From assembly GCA_028292065.1 (NCBI GenBank), contig JAQGNC010000136.1:1-16373 (forward strand): a DNA stretch of 16,373 nucleotides. Reading direction: 5' to 3'. Under the pieces are notes generated by a model. The model worked only from the letters and a program-made list of their open reading frames with translations. It made no database searches and was not told where the DNA came from. Positions 1 through 6,470 of this stretch are shown one piece after another. The translations under genes were made by a program, and so were the position numbers. The DNA is from Betaproteobacteria bacterium. Lineage in GTDB: Bacteria; Pseudomonadota; Gammaproteobacteria; Burkholderiales; SG8-41. The first letter of the stretch is position 1, and every line of letters begins with the position of its first letter.

Positions 1-474
1 GCTCGATCCCGCATTGAGCTTTCCCGGCTGCTTTTTCGCGAGCGCGACGAGCTCCTTCACGTTGTGCGCCGGTACGCTGGGATGCGCGATCAGGAACTGC
101 GGCGCGAACGAGATCTGCGACACAGGCGCCAGGTCCTTCAGCGCATCGTAAGGGAGCTTCTTGTAAAGGCCCGCGCTGGTCGCGAGCAGCGACGTCGTCA
201 CGAGCACCGTGTACCCGTCCGCAGGCGCCTTGGCCACGATGTCCGCGCCGATGATGCCGGACGCACCCGAGCGGTTCTCGACCACGAACGTCTGCCCCAT
301 GCTCTCCTGCAAAGCTTTCGCCAGCAGACGCGCCTGGATGTCAGCGCCGCCTCCGGGATTGGTGGGAACGACGATCCTCTCGGGCTTGACCGGATAGCTC
401 TGCGCGAGAGCGGGCAAAGCGGGCGCAGCACTGAATATCGCTGCGGCGATGGCGCGGGTGAAACGATGATTCAT
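1..474 (-). CDS. Tripartite tricarboxylate transporter substrate-binding protein (Bug/TctC family), N-terminal part
   Basis: The gene runs off the left edge; 158 codons are visible from ATG at 474, in a family usually about 320 residues long. The protein begins MNHRFTRAIAAAIFSAAPALPALAQSYP in effect: a basic start, a hydrophobic stretch and an Ala-x-Ala site (ALAQ) near residue 25, i.e. a Sec signal peptide for periplasmic export. After it come family hallmarks: a YPVKPxRIVVP strand, a PGGGAD ligand loop near residues 40-45, VVENRSGASGIIGAD, and an ADGYTVLV strand near residues 85-93. Family members bind carboxylates or other small organic anions in the periplasm; some serve TctAB permeases, many are orphans. 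No TctA/B gene is visible here. A GGGA stretch 7 nt upstream of ATG is a possible ribosome site. The ligand cannot be predicted. Confidence 0.93.
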   Translation of the reverse strand, partial: MNHRFTRAIAAAIFSAAPALPALAQSYPVKPERIVVPTNPGGGADIQARLLAKALQESMGQTFVVENRSGASGIIGADIVAKAPADGYTVLVTTSLLATSAGLYKKLPYDALKDLAPVSQISFAPQFLIAHPSVPAHNVKELVALAKKQPGKLNAGSS

Positions 475-517
475 CTCTTGTTCCCAAGGTGAAACGAGCA
501 GGGTAACTGCGCGGTTG

Positions 518-570
518 ATCGGAGACCGTCCCCGATTTTCAGTATGCGGTCATTGGGGACAGTCCCCGAT
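518..570. repeat. Pair of 19-bp near-palindromes between tctC-like and SWIM genes
   Basis: Two related 19-mers lie at 518-536 (ATCGGAGACCGTCCCCGAT) and 552-570 (ATTGGGGACAGTCCCCGAT). Each is close to its own reverse complement; the second contains GGGGAC-A-GTCCCC. Their starts are 34 bp apart. They sit in the 101-bp gap between the end of the SWIM gene and the start of the TctC-like gene. They could be copies of a dispersed betaproteobacterial palindrome, or a paired operator upstream of the binding-protein gene. The repeats are seen directly; the function is not known. Confidence 0.6.
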
Positions 571-575
571 TCGGG

Positions 576-1385
576 TCACCGGCCCCGCGCTTTGCGGGGC
601 CGTGCAGGGCTCGGGCTTTTGCCGCGCTTCTTCTGCGTCGCCGCTTCGGCGAGGTCGAGCCCGAAGAGCGCGCCCAGGTCCGGGTGCGCGAGGCGCCGCG
701 CCGAGCCGGTCCGCCCTTCGCCCAGGCGCACGCCGGTGCCCGCGCGTGCGATGAGCTCGTTCTCGTCGACCCCGCGCAGTGCGAAGAGGAGCTGCGGGCG
801 CTGGTCGAGCCTCGCGCCGATGCCGTAGAGCACGGCGGCGACGTGCTTGCACATCTGCGCCCAGTCGGGACACGTGCAGTCGAACGCGATCTCCTGCGGC
901 GTCGGGAAGAGCCCGCTCTCCCTGCTGCACATGTGCGCCATGACGGGCTGCGAGAGCCGCCCCTGTAGCAGATCGACGACCGATTCGATTCCGCCCGAGC
1001 AGCGCGTGCACACCGCGTCCCAGCGCGGCTTCGGCACCCGCGCGATCTTCACTTCGACTTCGTACATGTGCGAGCCGAGCACCCGTGCCTTCACGACACC
1101 CGCCGCGATATTCAGGTCGACCACCGCTCCCGAGCGCAGGTAGCTGCGGCCGCGCTCGAGCCGGCTGCGGAAGTCGCTGTAGGACTCGATGTTCCTGCAC
1201 CACGAGCCGCCCCAGAACGTGTTCGCAATCGCGCGGCCCGGCGCGGCCTCGACGGGATCCCACGCCGGCGCTTTCTTTTTCGACTGCGCCTCGACGAGCG
1301 CCTTCGCCTCGCGCCTGCGCTCCTCGACCGGCACGTAAGGCCGGAAGTCGTCGAACTCGTACGCGCTTCTATTCCGCCGCGGCAT
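576..1385 (-). CDS. SWIM zinc-finger protein, partner of SNF2 helicase
   Basis: This 269-residue protein has a SWIM zinc-binding motif, CxC-x6-CxH, at C170, C172, C179 and H181 (DCTCPDWAQMCKH). Before it lies a conserved region with WGGSWCRNIESY (about 58-70), typical of bacterial SWIM proteins encoded beside SNF2 helicases. Two more cysteines, C126 and C129 (CTRC), are visible. The C-terminus from about 250 is basic, rich in Lys/Arg/Pro, and may contact nucleic acid. The SWIM fold is known to bind DNA or protein partners; the biochemical role of the bacterial pair is poorly defined. The ATG at 1385 lies inside the last codons of the SNF2 gene (17-bp overlap), so the two are very likely co-transcribed and translationally coupled. 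No signal peptide or membrane segment is visible, so it should be cytoplasmic. Confidence 0.92.
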   Translation of the reverse strand: MPRRNRSAYEFDDFRPYVPVEERRREAKALVEAQSKKKAPAWDPVEAAPGRAIANTFWGGSWCRNIESYSDFRSRLERGRSYLRSGAVVDLNIAAGVVKARVLGSHMYEVEVKIARVPKPRWDAVCTRCSGGIESVVDLLQGRLSQPVMAHMCSRESGLFPTPQEIAFDCTCPDWAQMCKHVAAVLYGIGARLDQRPQLLFALRGVDENELIARAGTGVRLGEGRTGSARRLAHPDLGALFGLDLAEAATQKKRGKSPSPARPRKARGR

Positions 1386-4077
1386 GGATGTCCAGCGACA
1401 CGAGCTTCAGTATTTCGGCGTTGCTCATTTCGGTCAGCACCCTCTCCGCGCCGCCTTGCAGAACGTCCGCGGACAGGCGCCGCTTCGATTCGACGAGTGC
1501 ATCGATCTTCTCTTCCAGTGTGCCGCGGCAGACGAACTTGTGCACGAGGACGTTTCTCCGCTGGCCGATGCGAAACGCGCGATCGGTCGCCTGGTCCTCG
1601 ACGGCGGGATTCCACCAGCGGTCGAAATGGATCACGTGATTGGCCGCGGTGAGGTTGAGCCCCGATCCGCCGGCCTTGAGCGACAGCACGAAGAACGGCA
1701 CGCTCTCTTCCTCCTGGAAACGGCGCACCAGCTCGTGGCGCTTTTTTACCGCGGTCCCGCCGTGCAGCACCAGCCCTGCGCGCCCGAACACTGACCCGAG
1801 GAACACCGCGACCGGCTCCGCGGCTTCGCGAAACTGCGTGAACACGAGCACCTTCTCCTGCTTCGCCGCGATCACTTCGGCGATCTCGCGCAGCCGCGCC
1901 AGCTTGCCGCTCTCGGCAGGCGCCCACCCGCCGTCGCCGAGCCACTGCGATGGATGGTTGCAGATCTGCTTGAAGCGCATGAGGAACGCGAGGATCACGC
2001 CTTTGCGCTGAACGCCGTCGACCTCGCTGTGCAGTGCCGCGTCGAGCGCTTTCACCGATTGCTCGTAGAGCGCCGCCTGCTTCGGGCTCAGCGCGCAGAA
2101 CGCTTTCACCTCGGTCTTGTCCGGCAGGTCGGCGATCACGGTCCGGTCGGTCTTGAGGCGCCGCAGGATGTAAGGCCGCACGAGCTCGCGCAGCGGCGCG
2201 TACGCGTTGTGCGGGCGCGCGGCGAGCCGCTTGGTGAACGCGCCGAACGCCTTGCGCGAACCGAGCAGCCCCGGGTTGAGGAAGTCGAAGATCGACCACA
2301 GGTCGCCGAGGCGGTTCTCTATCGGCGTGCCGGTGAGCGCGATGCGCACTTCGCTCTTCAACTGTCTGGCCGCGCGCGCCTGCTTCGTTCCGGGATTGCG
2401 GATCGCCTGCGCTTCGTCGAGGATCGCGGCGCGCCACGCGGTGTCGTGCAGCCACTTGACGCGCGCGAGCGAGCCGTAGCTCGTGATGACGAGATCGAAA
2501 CGCGCAAGGTCTTCAGGCGTGATGCGCTTCAACTCCGCGGCCGGCATTGCCGAAGGATGCGCGATCAGCACTTTAAGCTCGGGCGCGTAGCGCTCGATCT
2601 CGGATGCCCAGTTCGCGAGCAGCGACGCAGGCGCCGCGAGCACGCTCGGATTGCCCTTGCGTTTCGCCTTGCGGTCCTCGGCGAGGATCACGAGCAGGAG
2701 CGCGAGCACCTGCAGGGTCTTGCCGAGCCCCATGTCGTCGGCGAGGCACGCGCCGAGCCGCAGGCGATAGAGCAGATAGAGCCAGCTCAGCCCCACCTGC
2801 TGATACGGCCGCAGCGTGGTCTTGAGCGCGCGCCCCGGGTCGACTCCCGCAAGCCCCTGCGGGCTGCGCAGTCCATCGAGCGTCTGGGCAAGCCATGGAC
2901 CCGCGGTGATGGCCGACCACTCGCGCTCGACGTCGTCGTCCGCGTCGGCCTCCGCCGTGCCCGCGACAAGCCGCATCGCTTCGGCAAAGCTGAGCCCGCC
3001 GCTTTTCGCCTGCGCTTCTATCCGCTCGAACGTCTCCAGCATGCGCTCGAGCTTCTCCCGGTCGACTTCGACCCAGCGCCCCCGAATCAGCGCAAGCCCT
3101 TCGGTGCCCGCGAGCAGCTTTCTCACTTCCGCCGCGGTGAGACGTTCGCCGTCGAGCGTCACATCCATCCTGAAGTCGAGCAGCGCATCGGCGCCGAGCG
3201 CCGACGGCGGCTTGCCGCCGACCGTCGCCGTCACGCGCGGACGCGGCGGACGATTCGCCCGCCACGCCCGGGGCACTCGCACGATCACGCCGGCCGCTTC
3301 GAGCCGCGGCATGTCCGTGAGCATCTGGAACGCTTCGGCAGGCGTCCAGCGCAGCGGGTGGTAGATGTCGCCTTCGTCGACCATGCGCTGCACCCAGTCG
3401 CACCGCTGCGCCGCACGCTGCACCGGCATCAGCAGCGACAGGAGCTGCTCGCGTTTGCGCGTGCCGGCGTACTCGTGCAGCGCCTGGCCCAGCGGCACGT
3501 GGCGCGCTTTCGAATTCGCCGCGAGGTGCGTCGTATACGTCGCGAGAAAAGCGAAAGGCGCCTCGTCGTCGCCGCGGTTCTCCGCGAGATTGAAATGGAC
3601 GCGGCCGACCAGGTTCCACGCGGGGCTGCGGCGCTTGAGAAAGCCTTCGACCGGTTCGCCGGACTCGGCGAGCTCCGCACGAAACGCAGTGTCGAGCGCC
3701 GTCCACAGCGATTGCAGCAGCGACGCATCGAGATACTCGGCGCCCTGCATCGGCGGTGCACCGGCCGCGAGCGCCTGCAATTCGCTGTCAGCTGGAGGCG
3801 CCACGCGCGCAGCGGCCGTGTCCCCCTGGACCTCGGAATGCGTGCAGACCGCGGTCACGTAACGCGCGGCGAAATCGCGCCAGTAGCCGAGCTCGGCCGG
3901 CAGCACGGTGCCGACTTCCTCCGCGCCGAGTTGCAGCAGGCCATGACCGCCGCCGCGCGCGAAAGCAGTCGCAAGCTTCGCCGCGAGCGCGGGCTCGAGC
4001 GGGGGCGCTTCGTCCGAATACGCGAGGATCAGGTGGCCGTGCGGGGTGACGACGGGCGCGAGCGCGTGATCAGTCAA
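1369..4077 (-). CDS. SNF2-family DEAD/DEAH-box helicase
   Basis: This 902-residue cytoplasmic protein is a Swi2/Snf2 ATPase. Residues ~30-400 form the variable N-terminal region seen in bacterial SNF2 proteins paired with SWIM proteins. The RecA-like core follows: Walker A DDMGLGKT 447-454, Walker B DEAQ 554-557, motif III LTGTPIENR 581-589 with the typical DLWSIFDFLNPG, motif IV region VLVFTQF 743-749, motif V SLKAGGSGLNLT 799-810, and motif VI with DRAFRIGQ 832-839. Family members use ATP to translocate on double-stranded DNA and remodel protein-DNA complexes; the cellular role of the bacterial version is unclear. The start is TTG at 4077, with GAGG six bases upstream. The first in-frame ATG would remove about 109 residues of apparently normal N-terminal sequence. 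The start overlaps the antitoxin remnant at 4070-4144, which may serve as a translated leader. Confidence 0.95.
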   Translation of the reverse strand: MTDHALAPVVTPHGHLILAYSDEAPPLEPALAAKLATAFARGGGHGLLQLGAEEVGTVLPAELGYWRDFAARYVTAVCTHSEVQGDTAAARVAPPADSELQALAAGAPPMQGAEYLDASLLQSLWTALDTAFRAELAESGEPVEGFLKRRSPAWNLVGRVHFNLAENRGDDEAPFAFLATYTTHLAANSKARHVPLGQALHEYAGTRKREQLLSLLMPVQRAAQRCDWVQRMVDEGDIYHPLRWTPAEAFQMLTDMPRLEAAGVIVRVPRAWRANRPPRPRVTATVGGKPPSALGADALLDFRMDVTLDGERLTAAEVRKLLAGTEGLALIRGRWVEVDREKLERMLETFERIEAQAKSGGLSFAEAMRLVAGTAEADADDDVEREWSAITAGPWLAQTLDGLRSPQGLAGVDPGRALKTTLRPYQQVGLSWLYLLYRLRLGACLADDMGLGKTLQVLALLLVILAEDRKAKRKGNPSVLAAPASLLANWASEIERYAPELKVLIAHPSAMPAAELKRITPEDLARFDLVITSYGSLARVKWLHDTAWRAAILDEAQAIRNPGTKQARAARQLKSEVRIALTGTPIENRLGDLWSIFDFLNPGLLGSRKAFGAFTKRLAARPHNAYAPLRELVRPYILRRLKTDRTVIADLPDKTEVKAFCALSPKQAALYEQSVKALDAALHSEVDGVQRKGVILAFLMRFKQICNHPSQWLGDGGWAPAESGKLARLREIAEVIAAKQEKVLVFTQFREAAEPVAVFLGSVFGRAGLVLHGGTAVKKRHELVRRFQEEESVPFFVLSLKAGGSGLNLTAANHVIHFDRWWNPAVEDQATDRAFRIGQRRNVLVHKFVCRGTLEEKIDALVESKRRLSADVLQGGAERVLTEMSNAEILKLVSLDIHAAAE

Positions 4078-4144
4078 TACTTCCCTCGACCCGGCGGGTG
4101 ATCTCGAGGCAGCGCTGCTTGAACTCGGTTACCGAAATGTCCAT
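4070..4144 (-). pseudogene. Remnant of Phd/YefM-type antitoxin N-terminus, possible leader ORF of the SNF2 gene
   Basis: A 24-codon open frame from ATG 4144 reads MDISVTEFKQRCLEI, then TRRVEGSID and TGA. The ISVTEFKxxCL..RRVE pattern is the N-terminal DNA-binding start of Phd/YefM antitoxins, normally 70-90 residues. Here it stops where the family would continue with a TGxPVxITRRG-like segment. No toxin gene accompanies it. Its last 8 bases overlap the TTG start of the SNF2 gene, whose ribosome site (GAGG) lies within it. It may be a decayed antitoxin, or a retained leader that couples translation to SNF2. Too short to fold as a complete antitoxin. The family match is from memory of the motif, not from a search. 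Confidence 0.55.
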
Positions 4145-4150
4145 TTGGAA

Positions 4151-4156
4151 ATTATA
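4151..4156 (-). promoter_or_regulatory. Consensus -10 box (TATAAT) upstream of the SNF2/SWIM unit
   Basis: On the minus strand the hexamer TATAAT matches the sigma-70 -10 consensus exactly, a rare sight in this GC-rich sequence. It is followed by six bases and then the ATG of the antitoxin remnant at 4144. Transcription would therefore begin at or next to that ATG, giving an almost leaderless message. No convincing -35 hexamer is seen 16-18 bp upstream. Confidence 0.4.
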
Positions 4157-4210
4157 AATGGGCCGTGCGCGCGACGCGCCGACGTCTTGGCGCACGAGCG
4201 CTGCGAGCGT

Positions 4211-4248
4211 CTCGCGATTGCTTCGTCACGGCGTTCCTCGCAATGACA
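4211..4248 (-). repeat. Dispersed intergenic repeat, family A
   Basis: On the minus strand this reads TGTCATTGCGAGGAACG, then CGTGACGAAGCAATCGCGAG. The same outer parts, TGTCATTGCGAGG and GAAGCAATC(C/G)CGAG, recur at 10943-10980 and 13522-13556, and in split form at 13392-13450. The ends are partly complementary (ATTGCg/cGCAAT), so a hairpin is possible. It is non-coding. Similar elements are common in proteobacterial intergenic DNA. Confidence 0.7.
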
Positions 4249-4291
4249 TCTTCGTCGCAGCTCCAGCTCCCGCGGAACCGTAGTTGCCTGT

Positions 4292-4334
4292 CTCCCTCGC
4301 CCCGCGATAGCGGGGAGAGGGTTGGGGTGAGGGG
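4292..4334 (+). repeat. Dispersed hairpin repeat, family C
   Basis: The segment CTCCCTCGCCCCGCGATAGC continues GGGGAGAGGGTTGGGGTGAGGGG. It has a strong stem, CCCCGC (4300-4305) with GCGGGG (4310-4315) closed by a GATA loop and extended by CTC/GAG pairs. This is a widespread proteobacterial intergenic repeat type. There is no T-run after the stem, so it is not a classic terminator. It lies about 100 bp before the HD-GYP gene and would fold in any transcript that begins upstream of it. Confidence 0.65.
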
Positions 4335-4432
4335 AACGCGGGCTCCGGGCGCACCGCGTCCGCCTAAAGCTCCGCCCATTTTTGCCGTCATAGCTCTATT
4401 ACAAGAGACGGGCCGCCTCGCAGGCTCTCCTG

Positions 4433-5503
4433 ATGAACATCGTCATACTCGACGACGAGCGAGTCTCGCTCGCGCTGCTCAAGGGCCATGTCGGCAAGCT
4501 GGAAGGCTGCCGGCCGGTGGCGTTCACGCGTCCCACCGAAGCGCTCGAGTGGTGCGCCCTCAACGAGCCCGACCTCGTCATCGTCGACTACCTCATGCCG
4601 CAGATGAACGGCATCGAGTTCACCGAGCGCTTCCGCCTGCTCCCCGGGAAAGCCGACATCCCCATGCTCATGGTGACCGGCACGCGGGACAGGGTGCTGC
4701 GGCACCGTGCGCTCGCGATGGGCATCAACGATTTCCTGACGAAACCCGTCGACGTCATCGAGATCGGCGCGCGCCTGAAGAACATGCTGGCGCTACGCGC
4801 GAGCCAGAAGCACCTCATCCAGCGCGCGCAACAGCTCGCCGACGAAGCCTTCAAGAACGGCCGGGCCGCGCTCGAGATCGCCGCCCGCGAACGCGAGACG
4901 CTGATGTGCCTGAGCCTCGCGGCCGAGCGCCGCCAGCCGGAGACGCACGAGCACTTCATGCGGCTCTCGAGGTACGCGCAGCTCATCGGACTGCGCATGG
5001 GCCTCAAGCCGCACGACGCCGAGCTCCTCCGCCACGCCGCGCCCCTGCACGACGTCGGCAAGCTCGGCATACCCGACGACATCCTGTTGAAGCGCGGCAA
5101 GCTCACCGAAGCCGAGTGGGACGTGATGAGACAGCACACCGTGATGGGCGCCGAAATCCTGGGCCAGGGCCAGTCGCCCATCCTCAAGGCCGGTGCGCAG
5201 ATCGCGATCTCCCACCACGAGAAGTTCGACGGCACCGGTTATCCCTACGGCCTCAAAGGCGACGCGATCCCGCTCTTCGGCCGCATCGTCGCCGTCGCCG
5301 ACGTCTTCGACGCACTCACCAGCGCCAAGCCCTACAAACGCGCGTGGGACGTCGACCGCGCGCTTTCGGTGATGAAGGACAGCACCGGCAGCCAGTTCGC
5401 GCCCGACTGCATGCAGGCGTTCCTCGACGGCATCGACGACGTGCTCGAGATCAAGGCGCAGCACGCGGACAAGGATGTGACCGGGCTCGGGGTGGCGGCG
5501 TAG
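4433..5503 (+). CDS. Response regulator with HD-GYP domain (cyclic-di-GMP phosphodiesterase, RpfG type)
   Basis: This 356-residue cytoplasmic protein has two domains. Residues 1-118 are a CheY-like receiver: acidic residues at D7/D8, phospho-acceptor D52 (VIVDYLMP), T82 (MVTGT) and K104 (LTKP). Residues ~120-155 are a helical linker. Residues ~157-345 are an HD-GYP domain with HD at 206-207 (LHDVGKLGIPD), HHE at 261-263, and the signature FDGTGYP 265-271, all intact. The family hydrolyses cyclic di-GMP to pGpG or GMP, controlled by phosphorylation of the receiver. No histidine kinase gene is adjacent, so the partner is encoded elsewhere. The ATG at 4433 is the natural start because the receiver begins at residue 2; no strong ribosome site is visible. 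The gene stands alone, followed by a REP-like inverted repeat. Confidence 0.96.
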   Translation: MNIVILDDERVSLALLKGHVGKLEGCRPVAFTRPTEALEWCALNEPDLVIVDYLMPQMNGIEFTERFRLLPGKADIPMLMVTGTRDRVLRHRALAMGINDFLTKPVDVIEIGARLKNMLALRASQKHLIQRAQQLADEAFKNGRAALEIAARERETLMCLSLAAERRQPETHEHFMRLSRYAQLIGLRMGLKPHDAELLRHAAPLHDVGKLGIPDDILLKRGKLTEAEWDVMRQHTVMGAEILGQGQSPILKAGAQIAISHHEKFDGTGYPYGLKGDAIPLFGRIVAVADVFDALTSAKPYKRAWDVDRALSVMKDSTGSQFAPDCMQAFLDGIDDVLEIKAQHADKDVTGLGVAA

Positions 5504-5517
5504 GGGGGATCGACTTT

Positions 5518-5609
5518 GTAGCGCAGGCGCCGCGCCTGCAGCAGTCTTTTTCTTGCTCGAGGCGTGAATCCGAAGCGGGGAGCGGCTGCAGGCGAGGCGC
5601 CTGCGCTAC
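5518..5609. repeat. REP-like inverted repeat after the HD-GYP gene
   Basis: A 24-bp arm at 5518-5541 (GTAGCGCAGGCGCC, then GCGCCTGCAG) is matched by the reverse complement of 5586-5609 with one difference in 24. Each arm is itself palindromic around CAGGCG/CGCCTG. The 44-bp centre includes a T-rich stretch at about 5547-5553. The structure resembles a BIME (paired REP elements). It begins 14 bp after the HD-GYP stop codon, so it could protect the 3' end of that transcript or help termination. Confidence 0.8.
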
Positions 5610-5636
5610 CTGTTCGGACGCGCCGTGCTGCGCGGC

Positions 5637-6041
5637 TCACCCGAACGGATTGCGGATCGTGAGTCGGCCGTCGAAGACCTGCCCATCCTGCATGTCCTCG
5701 GAATAGAGCAGCGTGCAACCGCTGAGGAGCGCGGAGGCGACGATCATTGCGTCGTAGACGTTGAGTCGATGGCGGGACGCGATTGCGAGGCCGCACTCGT
5801 GAGTCTCGATCGTCATCGGCTCAACCGCGCACACGGCGCGCACGTGGGCGATGATCTCGCCGGTGTCATCCCAGCTCAAACCCAACTTGCGCGACGCGAC
5901 CGCCGCCACCTCATTCAGCACCTGGACACTGACGCGGCCGCCCGCGGCGATCAGTTCCTCGGCGCGGTCCGCCTTCGCAGCATCGGCGGAAAGCAAATAC
6001 AGAATGACGTTGGTGTCGTGGAAAACCTCACGGGCCCTCAT
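5637..6041 (-). CDS. vapC: PIN-domain toxin of a VapBC-type module
   Basis: This 134-residue protein is a single PIN domain. The usual acidic metal-binding residues are present: D9 (FHDTNVILYL), E44 (VLNEV), D97 (NVYDAMIVASAL), and E115/D116 (LYSEDMQDG). The family are Mg-dependent ribonucleases, often cutting tRNA or rRNA, held inactive by the cognate antitoxin. ATG at 6041 is chosen because it places the first catalytic Asp at residue 9, as usual; the open frame continues upstream through the antitoxin gene but only as an out-of-frame reading. It overlaps the end of the antitoxin gene by 14 bp, the common antitoxin-then-toxin order with translational coupling. The length is normal and no motif is lost, so the toxin is probably functional. 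Confidence 0.93.
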   Translation of the reverse strand: MRAREVFHDTNVILYLLSADAAKADRAEELIAAGGRVSVQVLNEVAAVASRKLGLSWDDTGEIIAHVRAVCAVEPMTIETHECGLAIASRHRLNVYDAMIVASALLSGCTLLYSEDMQDGQVFDGRLTIRNPFG

Positions 6042-6261
6042 TCGCCTCGATCCGGTCGAACTTGAAGTCCGCGGGCAACTTTCCGCGAAATTTGCGCAGC
6101 CGGCTGAGGAGCTCTCGTGCGCCGGGAGCCTTCTGCACTTCGAACGTCCGCTCCCCCACCACGTGAATCTCGATGTCGTCTCCCTCCTCGAGCCCGAGCG
6201 CTTCGACCACACTCGCCGGCAGGCGCACGGCCAGGCTGTTTCCCCACTTGGAAACCTGCAT
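6028..6261 (-). CDS. vapB: AbrB/MazE-fold antitoxin of the VapBC-type module
   Basis: This 77-residue protein has an N-terminal swapped-hairpin AbrB DNA-binding domain (residues 1-45: VSKWGNSLAVRLPASVVEALGL, then GDDIEIHV) and a C-terminal tail (46-77) rich in Lys/Arg that would wrap the PIN toxin. The KWGNSLAVRLP start is typical of VapB/MazE/SpoVT-AbrB antitoxins. The ribosome site is one of the best in the window: GAGGTG about five bases before ATG 6261. It normally represses its own operon with or without toxin; the perfect inverted repeat at 6278-6309, 17 bp upstream of the start, is the likely target. The PIN toxin gene overlaps its 3' end. Confidence 0.93.
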   Translation of the reverse strand: MQVSKWGNSLAVRLPASVVEALGLEEGDDIEIHVVGERTFEVQKAPGARELLSRLRKFRGKLPADFKFDRIEANEGP

Positions 6262-6277
6262 CGGTTCACCTCTCGTA

Positions 6278-6309
6278 GATAGATATACGCCCGTAAATGT
6301 ATATCTATC
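6278..6309. promoter_or_regulatory. Probable operator of the VapBC-type module (perfect 11-bp inverted repeat)
   Basis: GATAGATATAC at 6278-6288 and GTATATCTATC at 6299-6309 are exact reverse complements, separated by 10 bp. The arms are A/T-rich in a GC-rich setting and include TATA-like sequence that could be the promoter -10 region. Placement just upstream of an AbrB-fold antitoxin fits autoregulation. The site also lies about 160 bp upstream of the divergent thiamine-pyrophosphate enzyme gene. Confidence 0.75.
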
Positions 6310-6470
6310 GCTGTTTCACCGCAACGTATGAGGCTGCCCGGGATCAGCACGCAGGCGACGGTCAGGTCCACAGCTCTCTACCCCCGTCGCCCAGTGCGCG
6401 GTTTGGGGGCACATGCCTTGCCTCACCTCCCGATCGGTGCGATTCCCGCCCCCTTCCCGAGACCCACTCA

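Noticed and set aside
1954..4101. Long plus-strand open frame (about 715 codons) opposite the SNF2 gene
   Set aside because: It is a high-GC antisense shadow: Arg/Ala/His-rich without recognisable motifs, while the minus strand has every helicase motif.
4152..4391. 79-codon minus-strand open frame ahead of the HD-GYP gene
   Set aside because: It is just a translation of the family C and family A intergenic repeats.
4165..5706. Plus-strand frame of about 513 codons spanning the HD-GYP gene
   Set aside because: It is another frame of the HD-GYP region with repeat-derived ends; the receiver and HD-GYP motifs are all in the 4433-5503 frame.
5637..6371. Extended 244-residue reading of the PIN toxin
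   Set aside because: The upstream part is an out-of-frame reading of the antitoxin gene; the PIN domain begins normally at ATG 6041.
6297..6470. N-terminal extension of the thiamine-pyrophosphate enzyme starting inside the operator
   Set aside because: The extra 58 residues do not resemble the family, and ATG 6471 gives the standard N-terminus.
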